Assembly (NCBI RefSeq): GCF_014050525.1
Contig: NZ_JACGAG010000003.1
Location: forward strand, 62,001 to 126,000
DNA from: Clostridium sp. cel8
Lineage (GTDB): Bacteria > Bacillota > Clostridia > Clostridiales > Clostridiaceae
Length of the DNA: 64,000 bases
Reading direction: 5' to 3'
Shown one piece after another: positions 8,877-18,482 of the stretch. The notes beneath the pieces were generated by a model. That model was not told the DNA's origin and did no database searches. It was given only the letters and a program-made list of their open reading frames with translations. Each line of letters opens with the position of its first letter. The first letter of the stretch is position 1. The position numbers were made by a program, and so were the translations under genes.

Positions 8877-9001
8877 TTTTATCACACATAAATGCCACTT
8901 TCAATATATAAATCTTTAATATTCATATAGTTATTTACTTTTTTTATTAATATATATTATCCAAATTTTTTCACTTTATACATTATCTATATAATAATCA
9001 C

Positions 9002-9736
9002 TTAAATATTTCCATCTTTCATATACTTTTTAATCAGCTTTATATCATCACTTGAAAGTTTTATTCTTTTAAATAAATCTGGTCTCTTTTCCTTTGTTGT
9101 CAAAATAGACTTCACTCTTCTCCACTTTCTTATATTCTCATGATGTCCCGACATCAAAACTTTAGGAACTGATTTATTCTCAAAACACTCTGGTCTAGTA
9201 TATTGTGGATATTCTAAGAGCCCATTGTAAAATGATTCTTCCATATAACTTTCGCTACTTTTTAATACTCCTGGTATCATTCTACATATACTATCTATAA
9301 TTGGAATACATGCAGATTCCCCTCCTGTTAGCACAAAATCACCTAGAGATACTTCCATATCTATATAATCATAGGCTCTCTCATCTATGCCTTCATAATG
9401 TCCACATAAAAATATAAGTTCTTTCTCCTTAGAAAGATCTTTTGCCATTTGTTGATTGAATGTTTTACCTCTTGGTCCTAAAAATATGACTTTTCCACCA
9501 TTTAACTTTCTAACAGCTCTTATACAGTCAGCTATAGGTTGAACTGCCATTACCATACCAGCTCCACCTCCATAGGGATAATCATCAACTTTTCTGTGCT
9601 TATCTTTCGTATAATCTCTTATATCCACTGTATTTATATTTAAAATTCCCTTTTTTCTAGCTCTTCCTATTATGCTATAATTAAATACATCAAACATAGC
9701 TGGGAAAAGTGTCAAAATATCTATTCTGACATCCAT
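9002..9736 (-). CDS. trmD: tRNA (guanine-N1)-methyltransferase TrmD
   Basis: Methylates G37 of tRNAs with a G at position 36, preventing +1 frameshifts. The 244-residue protein carries the SPOUT knot motifs: GGGAGMVM near 58, [24 protein letters not shown] near 110 and [11 protein letters not shown] near 132. ATG at 9736, overlapping the end of rimM by 16 bases, which implies coupled translation. Order khpA-rimM-trmD-rplS is the standard rRNA/tRNA maturation operon. Confidence 0.97.
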   Translation of the reverse strand: MDVRIDILTLFPAMFDVFNYSIIGRARKKGILNINTVDIRDYTKDKHRKVDDYPYGGGAGMVMAVQPIADCIRAVRKLNGGKVIFLGPRGKTFNQQMAKDLSKEKELIFLCGHYEGIDERAYDYIDMEVSLGDFVLTGGESACIPIIDSICRMIPGVLKSSESYMEESFYNGLLEYPQYTRPECFENKSVPKVLMSGHHENIRKWRRVKSILTTKEKRPDLFKRIKLSSDDIKLIKKYMKDGNI

Positions 9737-10215
9737 GTACTCACCGGCTTTATAAGTATTTCTGATTTTTCTATATCTACATTTAAAACTATTCCTTCAA
9801 GTGCTGGAATCAAAAGCTCTTTTCCCTCTTTTATCCAATATACATCATTATTTGGAGTATGAAGTACATCTGAAACTATTCCACAATCTACCCCATCTGT
9901 ATCGATAACTCTACATCCTATTATATCTGTAATATAATAGCTTCCTTTATCAAGTTCTATTGCATCTTCTCTTTTAACTTTGATGTATTTCCCTTTGTAC
10001 AAGCTTGCATCTTCTATGGAATTTATTCCTTCTATTTTAAGTACAGCTCTTTTTGACTGCAATTTGCAATTTAGAACTTTTCTAAATTTACCATCAATAT
10101 ATACATCTTTTAAGATTTTAAATCTGTTTAAATCATCAGTAAGTGGATATATCTTCAATTCACCTTTTATGCCATGAGTATTTACTATTTTCCCTATTGT
10201 AATAAATTCTTCCAA
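9721..10215 (-). CDS. rimM: 16S rRNA processing protein RimM
   Basis: Assists 30S head assembly by binding S19. The N-terminal RimM barrel shows [21 protein letters not shown], and a PRC barrel follows (about 95-160) with [14 protein letters not shown] place the start at TTG 10215-10213, giving 164 residues and MEEFITIG..., because AGGAGAG (10230-10224) lies exactly 8 bases upstream. The frame is open to another TTG at 10242, but that would run through the ribosome-binding site. Downstream trmD overlaps; upstream a long hairpin separates it from khpA. Confidence 0.93.
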   Translation of the reverse strand: MEEFITIGKIVNTHGIKGELKIYPLTDDLNRFKILKDVYIDGKFRKVLNCKLQSKRAVLKIEGINSIEDASLYKGKYIKVKREDAIELDKGSYYITDIIGCRVIDTDGVDCGIVSDVLHTPNNDVYWIKEGKELLIPALEGIVLNVDIEKSEILIKPVSTWMSE

Positions 10216-10246
10216 GAGACTTTCTCTCCTTTCAACTGACAATATT

Positions 10247-10279
10247 AATATAAGAGTTAGGCAACCTAACTCTTATATT
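10247..10279 (-). other. 15-bp intercistronic hairpin between khpA and rimM
   Basis: A perfect inverted repeat: 15-base arms at 10247-10261 and 10265-10279 with a 3-base loop. The right arm contains the khpA stop codon. The minus-strand bases that follow (AATATTGTC) are not a good T run, so this looks more like an mRNA processing or stability element, or a weak terminator, than a strong one. Confidence 0.6.
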
Positions 10280-10500
10280 ATTTCAACAACTACTCTTTTA
10301 TTTTCTTTTATGGCTGCTGCTTTTACTACAGTTCGTATAGCTTTCGCTATTCTTCCCTGTTTTCCTATTACTTTTCCCATATCTTCTTGGGCAACTTTAA
10401 GTTCCAAAATTATAGATTGTTCACCTACAATTTCATTTACTTTAACCATATCTGGGTTATCTACTAATGATTTAGCTATGATTTCAACTAATTCTTTCAT
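10273..10500 (-). CDS. khpA: KH-domain RNA-binding protein KhpA (YlqC)
   Basis: A 75-residue single-KH protein. The GxxG loop is visible as [16 protein letters not shown] near residue 38. In other Firmicutes KhpA pairs with KhpB and affects cell division and small-RNA biology; that role here is inferred from the family. ATG behind GGGTGG. Between rpsP and rimM, its conserved place. Confidence 0.92.
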   Translation of the reverse strand: MKELVEIIAKSLVDNPDMVKVNEIVGEQSIILELKVAQEDMGKVIGKQGRIAKAIRTVVKAAAIKENKRVVVEII

Positions 10501-10518
10501 CTAATCCACCCCCAGTGA

Positions 10519-10776
10519 CTATTTACCAACTTTTTCGCTTAATCCAGCTTTTGTGAAAATTTTCTTTACAACTTCAGTTGGCTGTGCACCATTTTTTATC
10601 CACTGTACAGCTTTCTCTTCATCAAATTTTATAGTAGTTGGATTTGTTGTAGGATTATAATATCCTATTTCTTCTATAAATCTTCCATCTCTTGGAGATC
10701 TAGAATCTGCAACAACTATTCTATAAAATGGAGCTTTTTTTGCACCCATTCTTCTCAATCTTATCTTTACTGCCAT
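10519..10776 (-). CDS. rpsP: 30S ribosomal protein S16
   Basis: An 85-residue S16: [19 protein letters not shown], then [22 protein letters not shown], both strongly conserved. ATG behind AAGGAGGTGATAT. It lies between ffh and khpA, with 18 bases to khpA. Confidence 0.98.
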   Translation of the reverse strand: MAVKIRLRRMGAKKAPFYRIVVADSRSPRDGRFIEEIGYYNPTTNPTTIKFDEEKAVQWIKNGAQPTEVVKKIFTKAGLSEKVGK

Positions 10777-10824
10777 TTATATCACCTCCTTAAGTGTAAT
10801 ATGTTAAAATTTAAACATCTATTT

Positions 10825-12189
10825 TCAAAAAGGCAATTTACCAAACATTCCTTTTTTAAACATCTTTTTATTTCCCATTCCATTAAACTGTTTCATTAAT
10901 TTTTTTATCTTATCAAAATCTTTAAGCAATCTATTAACTTGCTGTATGCTAGTTCCAGATCCAGCTGCAATCCTCTTTTTTCTAGAAGAAGATCCACTTA
11001 TAATGGATGGATTACGCCTTTCCTTTAAAGTCATTGACCTTATTATTGACTCCTTTACTTTAAGCTCTTTTTCGCCTTTAGATATATCAACTCCACTTAA
11101 AGCTTTAGTATCAATTCCAGGAATTCCCGGCATCATCTCAATTAATTTACTTATTGGTCCAAGCTTTTTAGTCTGCTGCATAATATCTAGAAAATCCTGA
11201 AGATTAAATTCTTTGTTAAGCATTCTTTCTCCAAGTTGCTTAGCTTCATCTTTATCTATTGCTTGCTGAGCTTTCTCTATAAGTGAAAGTACATCTCCCA
11301 TTCCAAGTATTCTAGATGCCATTCTATCTGGATAGAATACTTGAAAATCATTCATTTTTTCACCTATACCTACAAATTTTATAGGTTTTCCAGTCATTGC
11401 ACGTATTGAAAGTGCCGCACCACCTCTTGTATCACCATCAAGCTTTGTAAGTATTACCCCAGTTATATCTATTTGATTATTGAAGCTTTCAGCTACATTT
11501 ACTGCATCTTGACCAGTCATTGAATCAACTACAAGCATAATTTCATTAGGATTAACGGCTTTCTTTATATCTTTAAGTTCTCCCATCAAATCTTCATCTA
11601 TTTGAAGTCTTCCTGCTGTATCTATGATAACTACATTAAGATCATTATTCTTGGCATATTCAATAGCTCCTTTTGATATATCAACTGCACTTACTTTATC
11701 TCCCATTGAAAACACAGGTATATCTATCTGCTTTCCAACTACCTGAAGTTGCTTTATAGCTGCCGGCCTATATATATCGCAAGCCACAAGAAGTGGTTTT
11801 TTCTTTTTCTTTCTAAGATCTAGTGCAAGCTTTCCGCACATAGTGGTTTTACCTGCTCCCTGAAGTCCAACAAGCATCATTACAGTGATACCATCTTTAG
11901 AATATTCAATAGAGCTTTCACTTTTGCCCATTAAATCAGTAAGTTCTTCATTTACTATCTTTATAACCTGCTGAGCAGGAGTTAAACTCTTAAGTACTTC
12001 TTCACCAAGGCATTTTTCACTAACAGATTTTATAAAATTACGTACAACCTTGTAGTTAACATCTGCTTCTAAAAGTGCCAATTTTACTTCCCTCATAGCT
12101 GTCTTTATATCTTTTTCCGAAAGTTTACCTTTTCCTCTAAGCTTTTTTAAAGTTCCTTGAAGCTTAGATGCCAATCCTTCAAAAGCCAT
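10825..12189 (-). CDS. ffh: Signal recognition particle protein Ffh
   Basis: The SRP54 GTPase that binds signal sequences and SRP RNA and targets ribosomes to FtsY. In 454 residues: helical N domain (1-90), G domain with GLQGAGKTT near 107, DTAGRL near 190 and TKLDGDTRGG near 247, then the M domain (about 330-454) ending in a methionine- and lysine-rich tail (MKQFNGMGNKKMFKKGMFG). ylxM ends 11 bases upstream, its usual partner. Confidence 0.98.
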   Translation of the reverse strand: MAFEGLASKLQGTLKKLRGKGKLSEKDIKTAMREVKLALLEADVNYKVVRNFIKSVSEKCLGEEVLKSLTPAQQVIKIVNEELTDLMGKSESSIEYSKDGITVMMLVGLQGAGKTTMCGKLALDLRKKKKKPLLVACDIYRPAAIKQLQVVGKQIDIPVFSMGDKVSAVDISKGAIEYAKNNDLNVVIIDTAGRLQIDEDLMGELKDIKKAVNPNEIMLVVDSMTGQDAVNVAESFNNQIDITGVILTKLDGDTRGGAALSIRAMTGKPIKFVGIGEKMNDFQVFYPDRMASRILGMGDVLSLIEKAQQAIDKDEAKQLGERMLNKEFNLQDFLDIMQQTKKLGPISKLIEMMPGIPGIDTKALSGVDISKGEKELKVKESIIRSMTLKERRNPSIISGSSSRKKRIAAGSGTSIQQVNRLLKDFDKIKKLMKQFNGMGNKKMFKKGMFGKLPF

Positions 12190-12200
12190 GTTAATCCTCC

Positions 12201-12551
12201 CTACTTAATATTATCTGTTATATATTTTTTTATATTATCTATTAAAATATCTATTAAAATTTTATTATTTGGATTTGAAATAGAATCAAGCATATCTAAA
12301 ATAATGTCTGTTGACTCCTTTAATTTTAATTTTTTATCCATTAAATGAAGTTTTTTCTCATAATCCGTAAGCAGTTTATTACATCTCTTTATTATATCAT
12401 ATACTGCCTGTCTGCTAGTATTTGTATGTTCAGCTATTTCAGAAAGAGATAAATCAAAATTATAGTATAGATCCATTATATTTCTCTGCTTATCCGTCAA
12501 TAGACTTCCATATATTTCCAATAGCATTGAAAGTCGTACTCTTTTTTCCAT
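12201..12551 (-). CDS. ylxM: YlxM-family DNA-binding protein (SRP-associated)
   Basis: A 116-residue protein with a sigma-70 region-4-like helix-turn-helix at about 20-60 (LSLSEIAEHTNTSRQAVYD). In streptococci YlxM binds SRP components and modulates SRP GTPase activity; here the function is inferred from homology and from being immediately upstream of ffh. ATG at 12551. A terminator after ftsY lies upstream, so transcription of ylxM-ffh should start in the gap 12552-12650. Confidence 0.9.
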   Translation of the reverse strand: MEKRVRLSMLLEIYGSLLTDKQRNIMDLYYNFDLSLSEIAEHTNTSRQAVYDIIKRCNKLLTDYEKKLHLMDKKLKLKESTDIILDMLDSISNPNNKILIDILIDNIKKYITDNIK

Positions 12552-12650
12552 TTTAATCGGACAATAAATCCTGTCACTTCCTCAAAACTTCTTTTTACTT
12601 GAAATCAAAAGCACAATAATTCTCACTAAAGATATAATATCAGAATTAAA

Positions 12651-12684
12651 ATAGGCTGTCAAGCAATTTTACTTAACAGCCTAT
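12651..12684 (-). terminator. Intrinsic terminator after ftsY
   Basis: A 13-bp stem (arms 12651-12663 and 12672-12684, one G-U pair) with an 8-base loop. On the minus strand it is followed by TTTTAATT. It begins 10 bases past the ftsY stop and separates the rnc-smc-ftsY transcript from ylxM-ffh. Confidence 0.75.
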
Positions 12685-12694
12685 AAAAAATATA

Positions 12695-13606
12695 TTAAAA
12701 TAATGCATCCACAAAATCTTTTGGATTAAATTCCTGAAGATCTTCTATACCTTCACCTACGCCAATTAACTTAACAGGTATACCAAGAGTATGCTTTATT
12801 GATATTACAATTCCTCCTTTTGCAGTTCCATCTAACTTTGTAAGTATTATTCCATCTATCTTACAAACCTCCATAAACTGTTTTGCTTGCTGCACTGCAT
12901 TTTGTCCAGTAGTCGCATCCAGTACAAGAAGTGTTTCCCTATATGCTTCACTGTATTCCCTGTCAATTACCTTATTTATCTTTCCAAGTTCATTCATAAG
13001 ATTTTTTTTATTGTGAAGTCTTCCTGCTGTATCACATATTAAAACATCCACTCCTCTTGCTTTAGATGCCTGAACTGCATCAAATATAACAGCTGCAGGG
13101 TCTGAACCTTCCTGATGCTTTATAATATCAACACCTGCTCTATTACTCCATACTTCAAGTTGATCTATTGCTGCAGCTCTAAATGTATCTGCAGCTGCCA
13201 TAAGCACCTTGTAGTTATTATTTTTCAATTTTGAACTTATCTTTCCTATAGATGTTGTTTTTCCTACTCCATTTACTCCTATTACAAGCATTACCTCAGG
13301 AACATTTACTGGATCTATTTTTCCATTTTCCTCTCCGAGTATATCCATTATAACTTCTTTCAGACAATCTTTTACAAGCGAAGGATCTTTTATCTTTTTC
13401 TCCTTTATCTTTTCCTTTAACTTATCTATTATGTAAAGAGTAGTATCTACCCCTATATCCGCTGTTATAAGTATTTCTTCTAATTCTTCATAAAGATCTT
13501 CATCTATTGAAATTGATCCACTTAAAACTTCCATTATCCTACCAGTAAGATTATCTTTAGTCTTTGTAAGACCATTTTTTAGTTTATCAAAAAAACCTTG
13601 AAACAT
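12695..13606 (-). CDS. ftsY: Signal recognition particle receptor FtsY
   Basis: The membrane-associated SRP receptor GTPase. At 303 residues it is the short form: N domain (1-95) and G domain with GVNGVGKTTSIGKI near 110, DTAGRLHNK near 190 and TKLDGTAKGG near 248. The long acidic N-terminal extension of enterobacterial FtsY is absent, as usual in Firmicutes. ATG behind AAGGAGATTATAT. Directly downstream of smc (33 bases). Confidence 0.97.
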   Translation of the reverse strand: MFQGFFDKLKNGLTKTKDNLTGRIMEVLSGSISIDEDLYEELEEILITADIGVDTTLYIIDKLKEKIKEKKIKDPSLVKDCLKEVIMDILGEENGKIDPVNVPEVMLVIGVNGVGKTTSIGKISSKLKNNNYKVLMAAADTFRAAAIDQLEVWSNRAGVDIIKHQEGSDPAAVIFDAVQASKARGVDVLICDTAGRLHNKKNLMNELGKINKVIDREYSEAYRETLLVLDATTGQNAVQQAKQFMEVCKIDGIILTKLDGTAKGGIVISIKHTLGIPVKLIGVGEGIEDLQEFNPKDFVDALF

Positions 13607-13639
13607 ATATAATCTCCTTCTTTCTATTTTAAGTATTTT

Positions 13640-16600
13640 CTAGGATATCTTTTCATCTAAATTTACAGATACAATTTTAGATATACCCTTCTCCTCCATT
13701 GTAATTCCATACATAACATCACTTGATTCCATAGTTCCCTTCCTATGAGTTATAACAATAAATTGAGTATTTACAGAAAATTTCTTTAGAAATTGTGCAT
13801 ATTTTAAAACATTCACATCATCAAGAGCCGCTTCTATTTCATCTAATATGCAAAATGGAGTAGGTTTCATCTTTAGAACTGAAAACAAAAGTGCTATAGC
13901 AGATAATCCTTTTTCTCCTCCAGACATAAGATTTATATTTTGAAGTTTTTTACCTGGAGGCTCCACTGTTATTTCTATATTACCTGTAAGCTCATCTCCA
14001 TTTGTAAGTACAATATCTGCACTTCCGCCTTTAAATAATTCTCTAAAAGTTTCATTAAAATTTTTACGCAACTTATTGAAATTTTCCTTAAACAACACTT
14101 TTATCTTCTTTGTCATTTGAAATATTACATTTTCCAGCTCTTTACCTCCTTTTATAAGATCTTCTCTTTGTGAATTCATAAAATCCACCTTTTCCTTTGT
14201 ATTCCTATACTCCTCTATTGCTCCCAAGTTTACGGAACCTATTTCTGATATTCTCCTCTTTAGAGAATATATTTCCTTTTTAAACTTTTCTGTATCTTCT
14301 ATATTTGATTTATACTTTAGTGCATCTTCATATGTAATCTCAAAATCTGAATACAACTTTGAATTCAAATTTTCTTTTTCAGCGCTAAACCTTGTCAAAG
14401 TAATTTCCAAGTTGTGTATTTTTTCTTCTTTTTCATTTATACTAGCAGTTAATGATTCTAAATTATCACTTATAGATTCCACTTTTTCTCTAACTTTTAT
14501 ATATTTAGAATTTAACTTGTTTATTTTATCTTGACACTCTTTAATTTTGATACTAATTTTATTTATCTGAGATTTATTAAATTCAATTTTTTTATTAAAA
14601 GAATCCTTATCATGAATCAATTCTTCCTTTTCATGCTTCAATTTTTCTATCTTAAAACACATTTCTTTCATATCTACTTTTAGTTTTTCTATTAAATCAT
14701 GCCTGCTTAGTAAGTTCTCTTCAATCTGTGCCTTTTTTACCTTTATATCAGTAAGTTTATTTCTCAAATCATCTATATTATAATTTTTTTTACTCAATTC
14801 CTCTTCAAACTTTACTATCTTATTATTATTGACCTTTTGCTTAAAATTAAGCTTTTCAAGCTCTTTTTTCTTATCTTCAAGACTTAATTTAAGATTTTTG
14901 ATTTCTGAGTATATATTTTTCATTTCATCTTTTGATACATCTATGCTTTTATTTAGCTTTATATTTTCACTATCTATATTACTAAGCTTTTCCTTAAGTT
15001 TAGTTATATCTATATTTTTAGAGTATATCTTATCTTTCAAATTTAAATTTGATTCGTCAAGCTTATGTATATTATTTTCATAATCACTTAGATCTCTATT
15101 TGCTTCATCTAAACTGTTTTTCAAAGTCTTTATTTTTATTTCAAGCTCTTTTATTTCACGTTTTCTACCTATTATATTTGAAGATTTAAACTTTAAACTT
15201 CCACCTGTAAGAGCTCCACCTGGATTTACAATTTCTCCACTTAGAGTAACTACCCTAACTGTATAATTAAAAGATTTAGCTATTTTAATTGCACTATCCA
15301 TGTCAGTTGAAACTATAGTTCTTCCAAGTACATTTTCTACTGCACTTTTGAATAATACGTCATAATCTACAATATCACTTGCAACTCCAATATATCCATC
15401 TATATTAATTAGTTCCTTTTTTATTGATAATTTTCTTCCTCTTATTATATTAAGTGGTAAAAAAGTTGCCCTTCCAAGATTGTTTGATTTCAAATGCTCT
15501 ATAAGTTTTTTAGCAATATTATCATTTTTAGTTATAATATTCGAAATAGCTCCACCTAACGCTACTTCCACTGCTGTTTCAAATTTTTTATCTGTCTTTA
15601 TTATTTCACCCATCAAAAAACAACTATTTGACTCCACATTAATTTTCCCAGATTTTATATTATCCATAAGTATTTTTGAAGTCCTATTGTATCCTTCATT
15701 TTGCTTATCAAGCTTTATTAGCATATTTCTATTTGTAGTAAGCTTCATATATTCTCTATTCAATTCCTTAATTTTAACTGAACATTCTTTTAAACGACGC
15801 CTGAATTTCACTATAATATTTTTGTTTTTGTCTATTATAGAATTATACTTTTTTATTTCTTCTTCTATTGAATTTATCTTTATCTTAAATTCATTCCTAG
15901 TTTTCGAATTTATCTTAATAGAATTTTTATAGCCTACACAAAGATTTTTTATATATTCACATTTACTTTCAATCTTTTTTATGTTTTCTTCTATTGAGTT
16001 TATACTATTTTTTGTATTTGATATTAAACTTAAATACTCTATTTGGTTGTTCTTTAATTTTTTGAGTAAAGTATCTTTTTCATATACATTTTTTATAAAT
16101 TCACTTAAACGTCTGTCTTTTTCATTCATTTCAGAAGCAATTTTATTTTTAGATTCTTCCAATTTAAAAATTTCATCTTCCAGTATATTTTTCTGAGTCT
16201 TTATACTGTAAATTTTCTTCTCAGTTATTTCATATTCCTCAATAATTTTTTTAATGTTTTTTTCAGAATTAAATATCTTTTCTTTTAAAATACCTATGTC
16301 TGACTTTAAAGATTGAATTTTTGATTTATTATTGTAGTATTCTTCTTCATATCTTTTCTTACCTTCTCTTATATCGTTTATCTCCTTATTATAAGAATCT
16401 ATAAGAGATTTAAAAGATCTATATTTTGAATTTAAATTTTTCACATGAATTTTATGATCATTTATTTTAGCATTAAGATTGTCTATCTTTAATTGTATAC
16501 TGTCTATGGAATTTACAATGAAGTTAATTTCCTTTTCTTTAAGACCTTTAGAAAGTTTTAAAAACTTATTTGCCTTTTCTTCTTCAAGCTTAAGTGGCTC

Positions 16601-17206
16601 TAACCTCTCTTTATAGGTTGTCAATATATCCTCTATTCTTGTAAGGTTTTCCTGTGTTTTTTTTAATCTCTTTTCAGCTTCCTCTTTTCTCCACTTGAAT
16701 TTTACAATTCCAGCTGCTTCTTCTATAATACTTCTTCTATCCTCAGGCCTGCCACTTAATATAGCATCTATTTTACCCTGTCCTATTATAGAATACCCTT
16801 CTTTACCTATTCCAGTATCCATGAATAATTCTCGTATATCTTTCAATCTACATTTTGTATTATTTATATAATATTCACTTTCTCCTGATCTATACAACCT
16901 TCTTAAAATTGTAACATCAGAATACTCAAGTGGAAGTGATTTATCTTCATTGTCAAGGGTTAATGAAACCTGACAAAGTCCAAGTGGTTTTCTAAACTGT
17001 GTCCCAGAAAAGATTACATCTTCCATTTTTCCGCCTCTTAGATTTCTTATGTTCTGTTCACCAAGAACCCATCTAACTGCATCGGAAATATTGCTTTTGC
17101 CACTTCCATTTGGTCCTACTATAGCTGTAATACCCTTTGTAAATTTTAACTCCGTCTTGTCAGCAAAAGATTTAAAGCCTCGAATTTCAATACTTTTTAA
17201 AAACAT
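13640..17206 (-). CDS. smc: Chromosome partition protein Smc
   Basis: The condensin ATPase that organises and segregates the chromosome with ScpAB (not in this window). The 1188-residue layout is complete: N-terminal head with Walker A GPNGSGKSN (31-39) and WVLGEQ, coiled coil about 170-500, hinge about 515-680 including AVEVALGGAISNII and GGALTGGS, second coiled coil to about 1020, C-terminal head with signature LMSGGEKGLSA and Walker B FCILDEIEAALDD. ATG at 17206, preceded by AGGTAGAGT. Placed between rnc and ftsY as in other Firmicutes. Confidence 0.98.
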   Translation of the reverse strand: MFLKSIEIRGFKSFADKTELKFTKGITAIVGPNGSGKSNISDAVRWVLGEQNIRNLRGGKMEDVIFSGTQFRKPLGLCQVSLTLDNEDKSLPLEYSDVTILRRLYRSGESEYYINNTKCRLKDIRELFMDTGIGKEGYSIIGQGKIDAILSGRPEDRRSIIEEAAGIVKFKWRKEEAEKRLKKTQENLTRIEDILTTYKERLEPLKLEEEKANKFLKLSKGLKEKEINFIVNSIDSIQLKIDNLNAKINDHKIHVKNLNSKYRSFKSLIDSYNKEINDIREGKKRYEEEYYNNKSKIQSLKSDIGILKEKIFNSEKNIKKIIEEYEITEKKIYSIKTQKNILEDEIFKLEESKNKIASEMNEKDRRLSEFIKNVYEKDTLLKKLKNNQIEYLSLISNTKNSINSIEENIKKIESKCEYIKNLCVGYKNSIKINSKTRNEFKIKINSIEEEIKKYNSIIDKNKNIIVKFRRRLKECSVKIKELNREYMKLTTNRNMLIKLDKQNEGYNRTSKILMDNIKSGKINVESNSCFLMGEIIKTDKKFETAVEVALGGAISNIITKNDNIAKKLIEHLKSNNLGRATFLPLNIIRGRKLSIKKELINIDGYIGVASDIVDYDVLFKSAVENVLGRTIVSTDMDSAIKIAKSFNYTVRVVTLSGEIVNPGGALTGGSLKFKSSNIIGRKREIKELEIKIKTLKNSLDEANRDLSDYENNIHKLDESNLNLKDKIYSKNIDITKLKEKLSNIDSENIKLNKSIDVSKDEMKNIYSEIKNLKLSLEDKKKELEKLNFKQKVNNNKIVKFEEELSKKNYNIDDLRNKLTDIKVKKAQIEENLLSRHDLIEKLKVDMKEMCFKIEKLKHEKEELIHDKDSFNKKIEFNKSQINKISIKIKECQDKINKLNSKYIKVREKVESISDNLESLTASINEKEEKIHNLEITLTRFSAEKENLNSKLYSDFEITYEDALKYKSNIEDTEKFKKEIYSLKRRISEIGSVNLGAIEEYRNTKEKVDFMNSQREDLIKGGKELENVIFQMTKKIKVLFKENFNKLRKNFNETFRELFKGGSADIVLTNGDELTGNIEITVEPPGKKLQNINLMSGGEKGLSAIALLFSVLKMKPTPFCILDEIEAALDDVNVLKYAQFLKKFSVNTQFIVITHRKGTMESSDVMYGITMEEKGISKIVSVNLDEKIS

Positions 17207-17213
17207 ACTCTAC

Positions 17214-17312
17214 CTATATTCCAAACAGCATTGGAATCAATGTGATTATAAATATAATCACTACACATACTGCAAATACTTTAGTCATTTTCTCTCTAGT
17301 GCTTTTTTTCAT
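17214..17312 (-). CDS. Tiny single-pass membrane protein (32 aa; DUF4044-like)
   Basis: ATG 17312-17310 to TAG 17216-17214. The peptide begins MKKSTREKMTK and continues with one hydrophobic helix (about 12-31), a positive-inside single-pass protein. GGAGGGG (17329-17323), inside the end of the upstream radical SAM gene, gives a good ribosome-binding site at 10 bases. Short proteins of this form just upstream of smc are, as I recall, annotated as DUF4044 in clostridia. Function unknown. Confidence 0.72.
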   Translation of the reverse strand: MKKSTREKMTKVFAVCVVIIFIITLIPMLFGI

Positions 17313-17315
17313 ATT

Positions 17316-18419
17316 TTACACACCCCTCCAATAAATATCAGAAATTTGTTTCATATATTCTTCTGAGGATAATACTGTTTTTCTTTTGCCTGACACTAAA
17401 ATTAAATTGCCTTCTTTTACATTATTATCCTGAGCCACAGATATAGAACACCTTAAAGACTTAAAATGGGATTTCATTTTATTAAAGAATCTTTTACCAT
17501 CTGCATACAATTTTGATACATCTCTAGGATTAACTCTTACAGAAAAATCTTTATTAGAATTATCACCTATACTTTTTTCTATACCTTTTTCCAACATCTC
17601 ATTGTAGATACTTCCAATAACCAATTCTCTAAAAGCTGGGTGAAACGGACCACATACTACTTCAGCATTTAAGTTTATCTCTTCTGTAGGCTGAAGTCCA
17701 ACTCGTATCACATTTATTCCATTTGACACAAGCATTGAATAAAGTATTTTGCTTATTTTAACTGCTTCATATAAGCTGTATGGATTATACATACCTTTTT
17801 TATACATATCCTCCATTGGAGTATTTTTTATTATAAGTGCTGGATAGATTCTATATATATCAGGATTCATTGAAATAGATTCTTTCACTGTGTTTATATC
17901 CTTACTCAAATTATCTCCAGGCAATCCAATCATAACTTGATGCCCTAAAGTAAATCCATAACTTTTAATTAATGAAGATGCTTTGGCAACATCTTCTTTT
18001 GAGTGACCCCTACCTGATTTTTTAAGGACTTCTTCATCTAAAGATTGAACTCCAAGTTCTATTACATTTACACCATAATATCTAAGATTATCTAAAATAT
18101 CAGTATCTATATAATCCGGTCTTGTAGAAAGATGTATAAGATCTATAAGTCCTTTATCTTTATAATCTTTGGCTACTTCTAAAAGTTCACTTTGCTTTTT
18201 TATATCAATAGCTGTAAAAGTTCCTCCAAAAAAAGATACTTCAACACAAGCCTTATCTCTTTCTATAGTTTTTAGATATTCTTCAATAGTATATTTGGTA
18301 AAAGCTGCATCGACTTTGTTCTCACTTCCAGTAATTTTTGTCTGATCACAAAATACACAATTATGTGGACACCCTTCATTTGGAACAAATATAGGGATTA
18401 TATAATGTCCTTTACTCAC
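17316..18419 (-). CDS. Elp3-like radical SAM protein
   Basis: A 367-residue radical SAM enzyme. The 4Fe-4S triad is C17-x3-C21-x2-C24 (CPHNCVFC), followed by SFFGGTFTAI and ELGVQSLDEEVLKKSGRGH, which is typical of the short Elongator-protein-3-like family. Unlike true Elp3 it has no full acetyltransferase domain, so it is more likely an RNA-modification or metabolic radical SAM enzyme; substrate unknown. Start is GTG behind GGAGGTG. It lies between rnc and smc. Confidence 0.85.
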   Translation of the reverse strand: MSKGHYIIPIFVPNEGCPHNCVFCDQTKITGSENKVDAAFTKYTIEEYLKTIERDKACVEVSFFGGTFTAIDIKKQSELLEVAKDYKDKGLIDLIHLSTRPDYIDTDILDNLRYYGVNVIELGVQSLDEEVLKKSGRGHSKEDVAKASSLIKSYGFTLGHQVMIGLPGDNLSKDINTVKESISMNPDIYRIYPALIIKNTPMEDMYKKGMYNPYSLYEAVKISKILYSMLVSNGINVIRVGLQPTEEINLNAEVVCGPFHPAFRELVIGSIYNEMLEKGIEKSIGDNSNKDFSVRVNPRDVSKLYADGKRFFNKMKSHFKSLRCSISVAQDNNVKEGNLILVSGKRKTVLSSEEYMKQISDIYWRGV

Positions 18420-18482
18420 AAAAGCACCTCCAAATTCACAGTCAAATCAATCTTATTATATATATTTAAACTTATAAATTTT

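Noticed and set aside
14829-16196. Plus-strand open frames opposite smc
   Set aside because: Phe/Ser/Leu-rich antisense shadows of the Lys/Glu-rich coiled coils, with no ribosome-binding sites.
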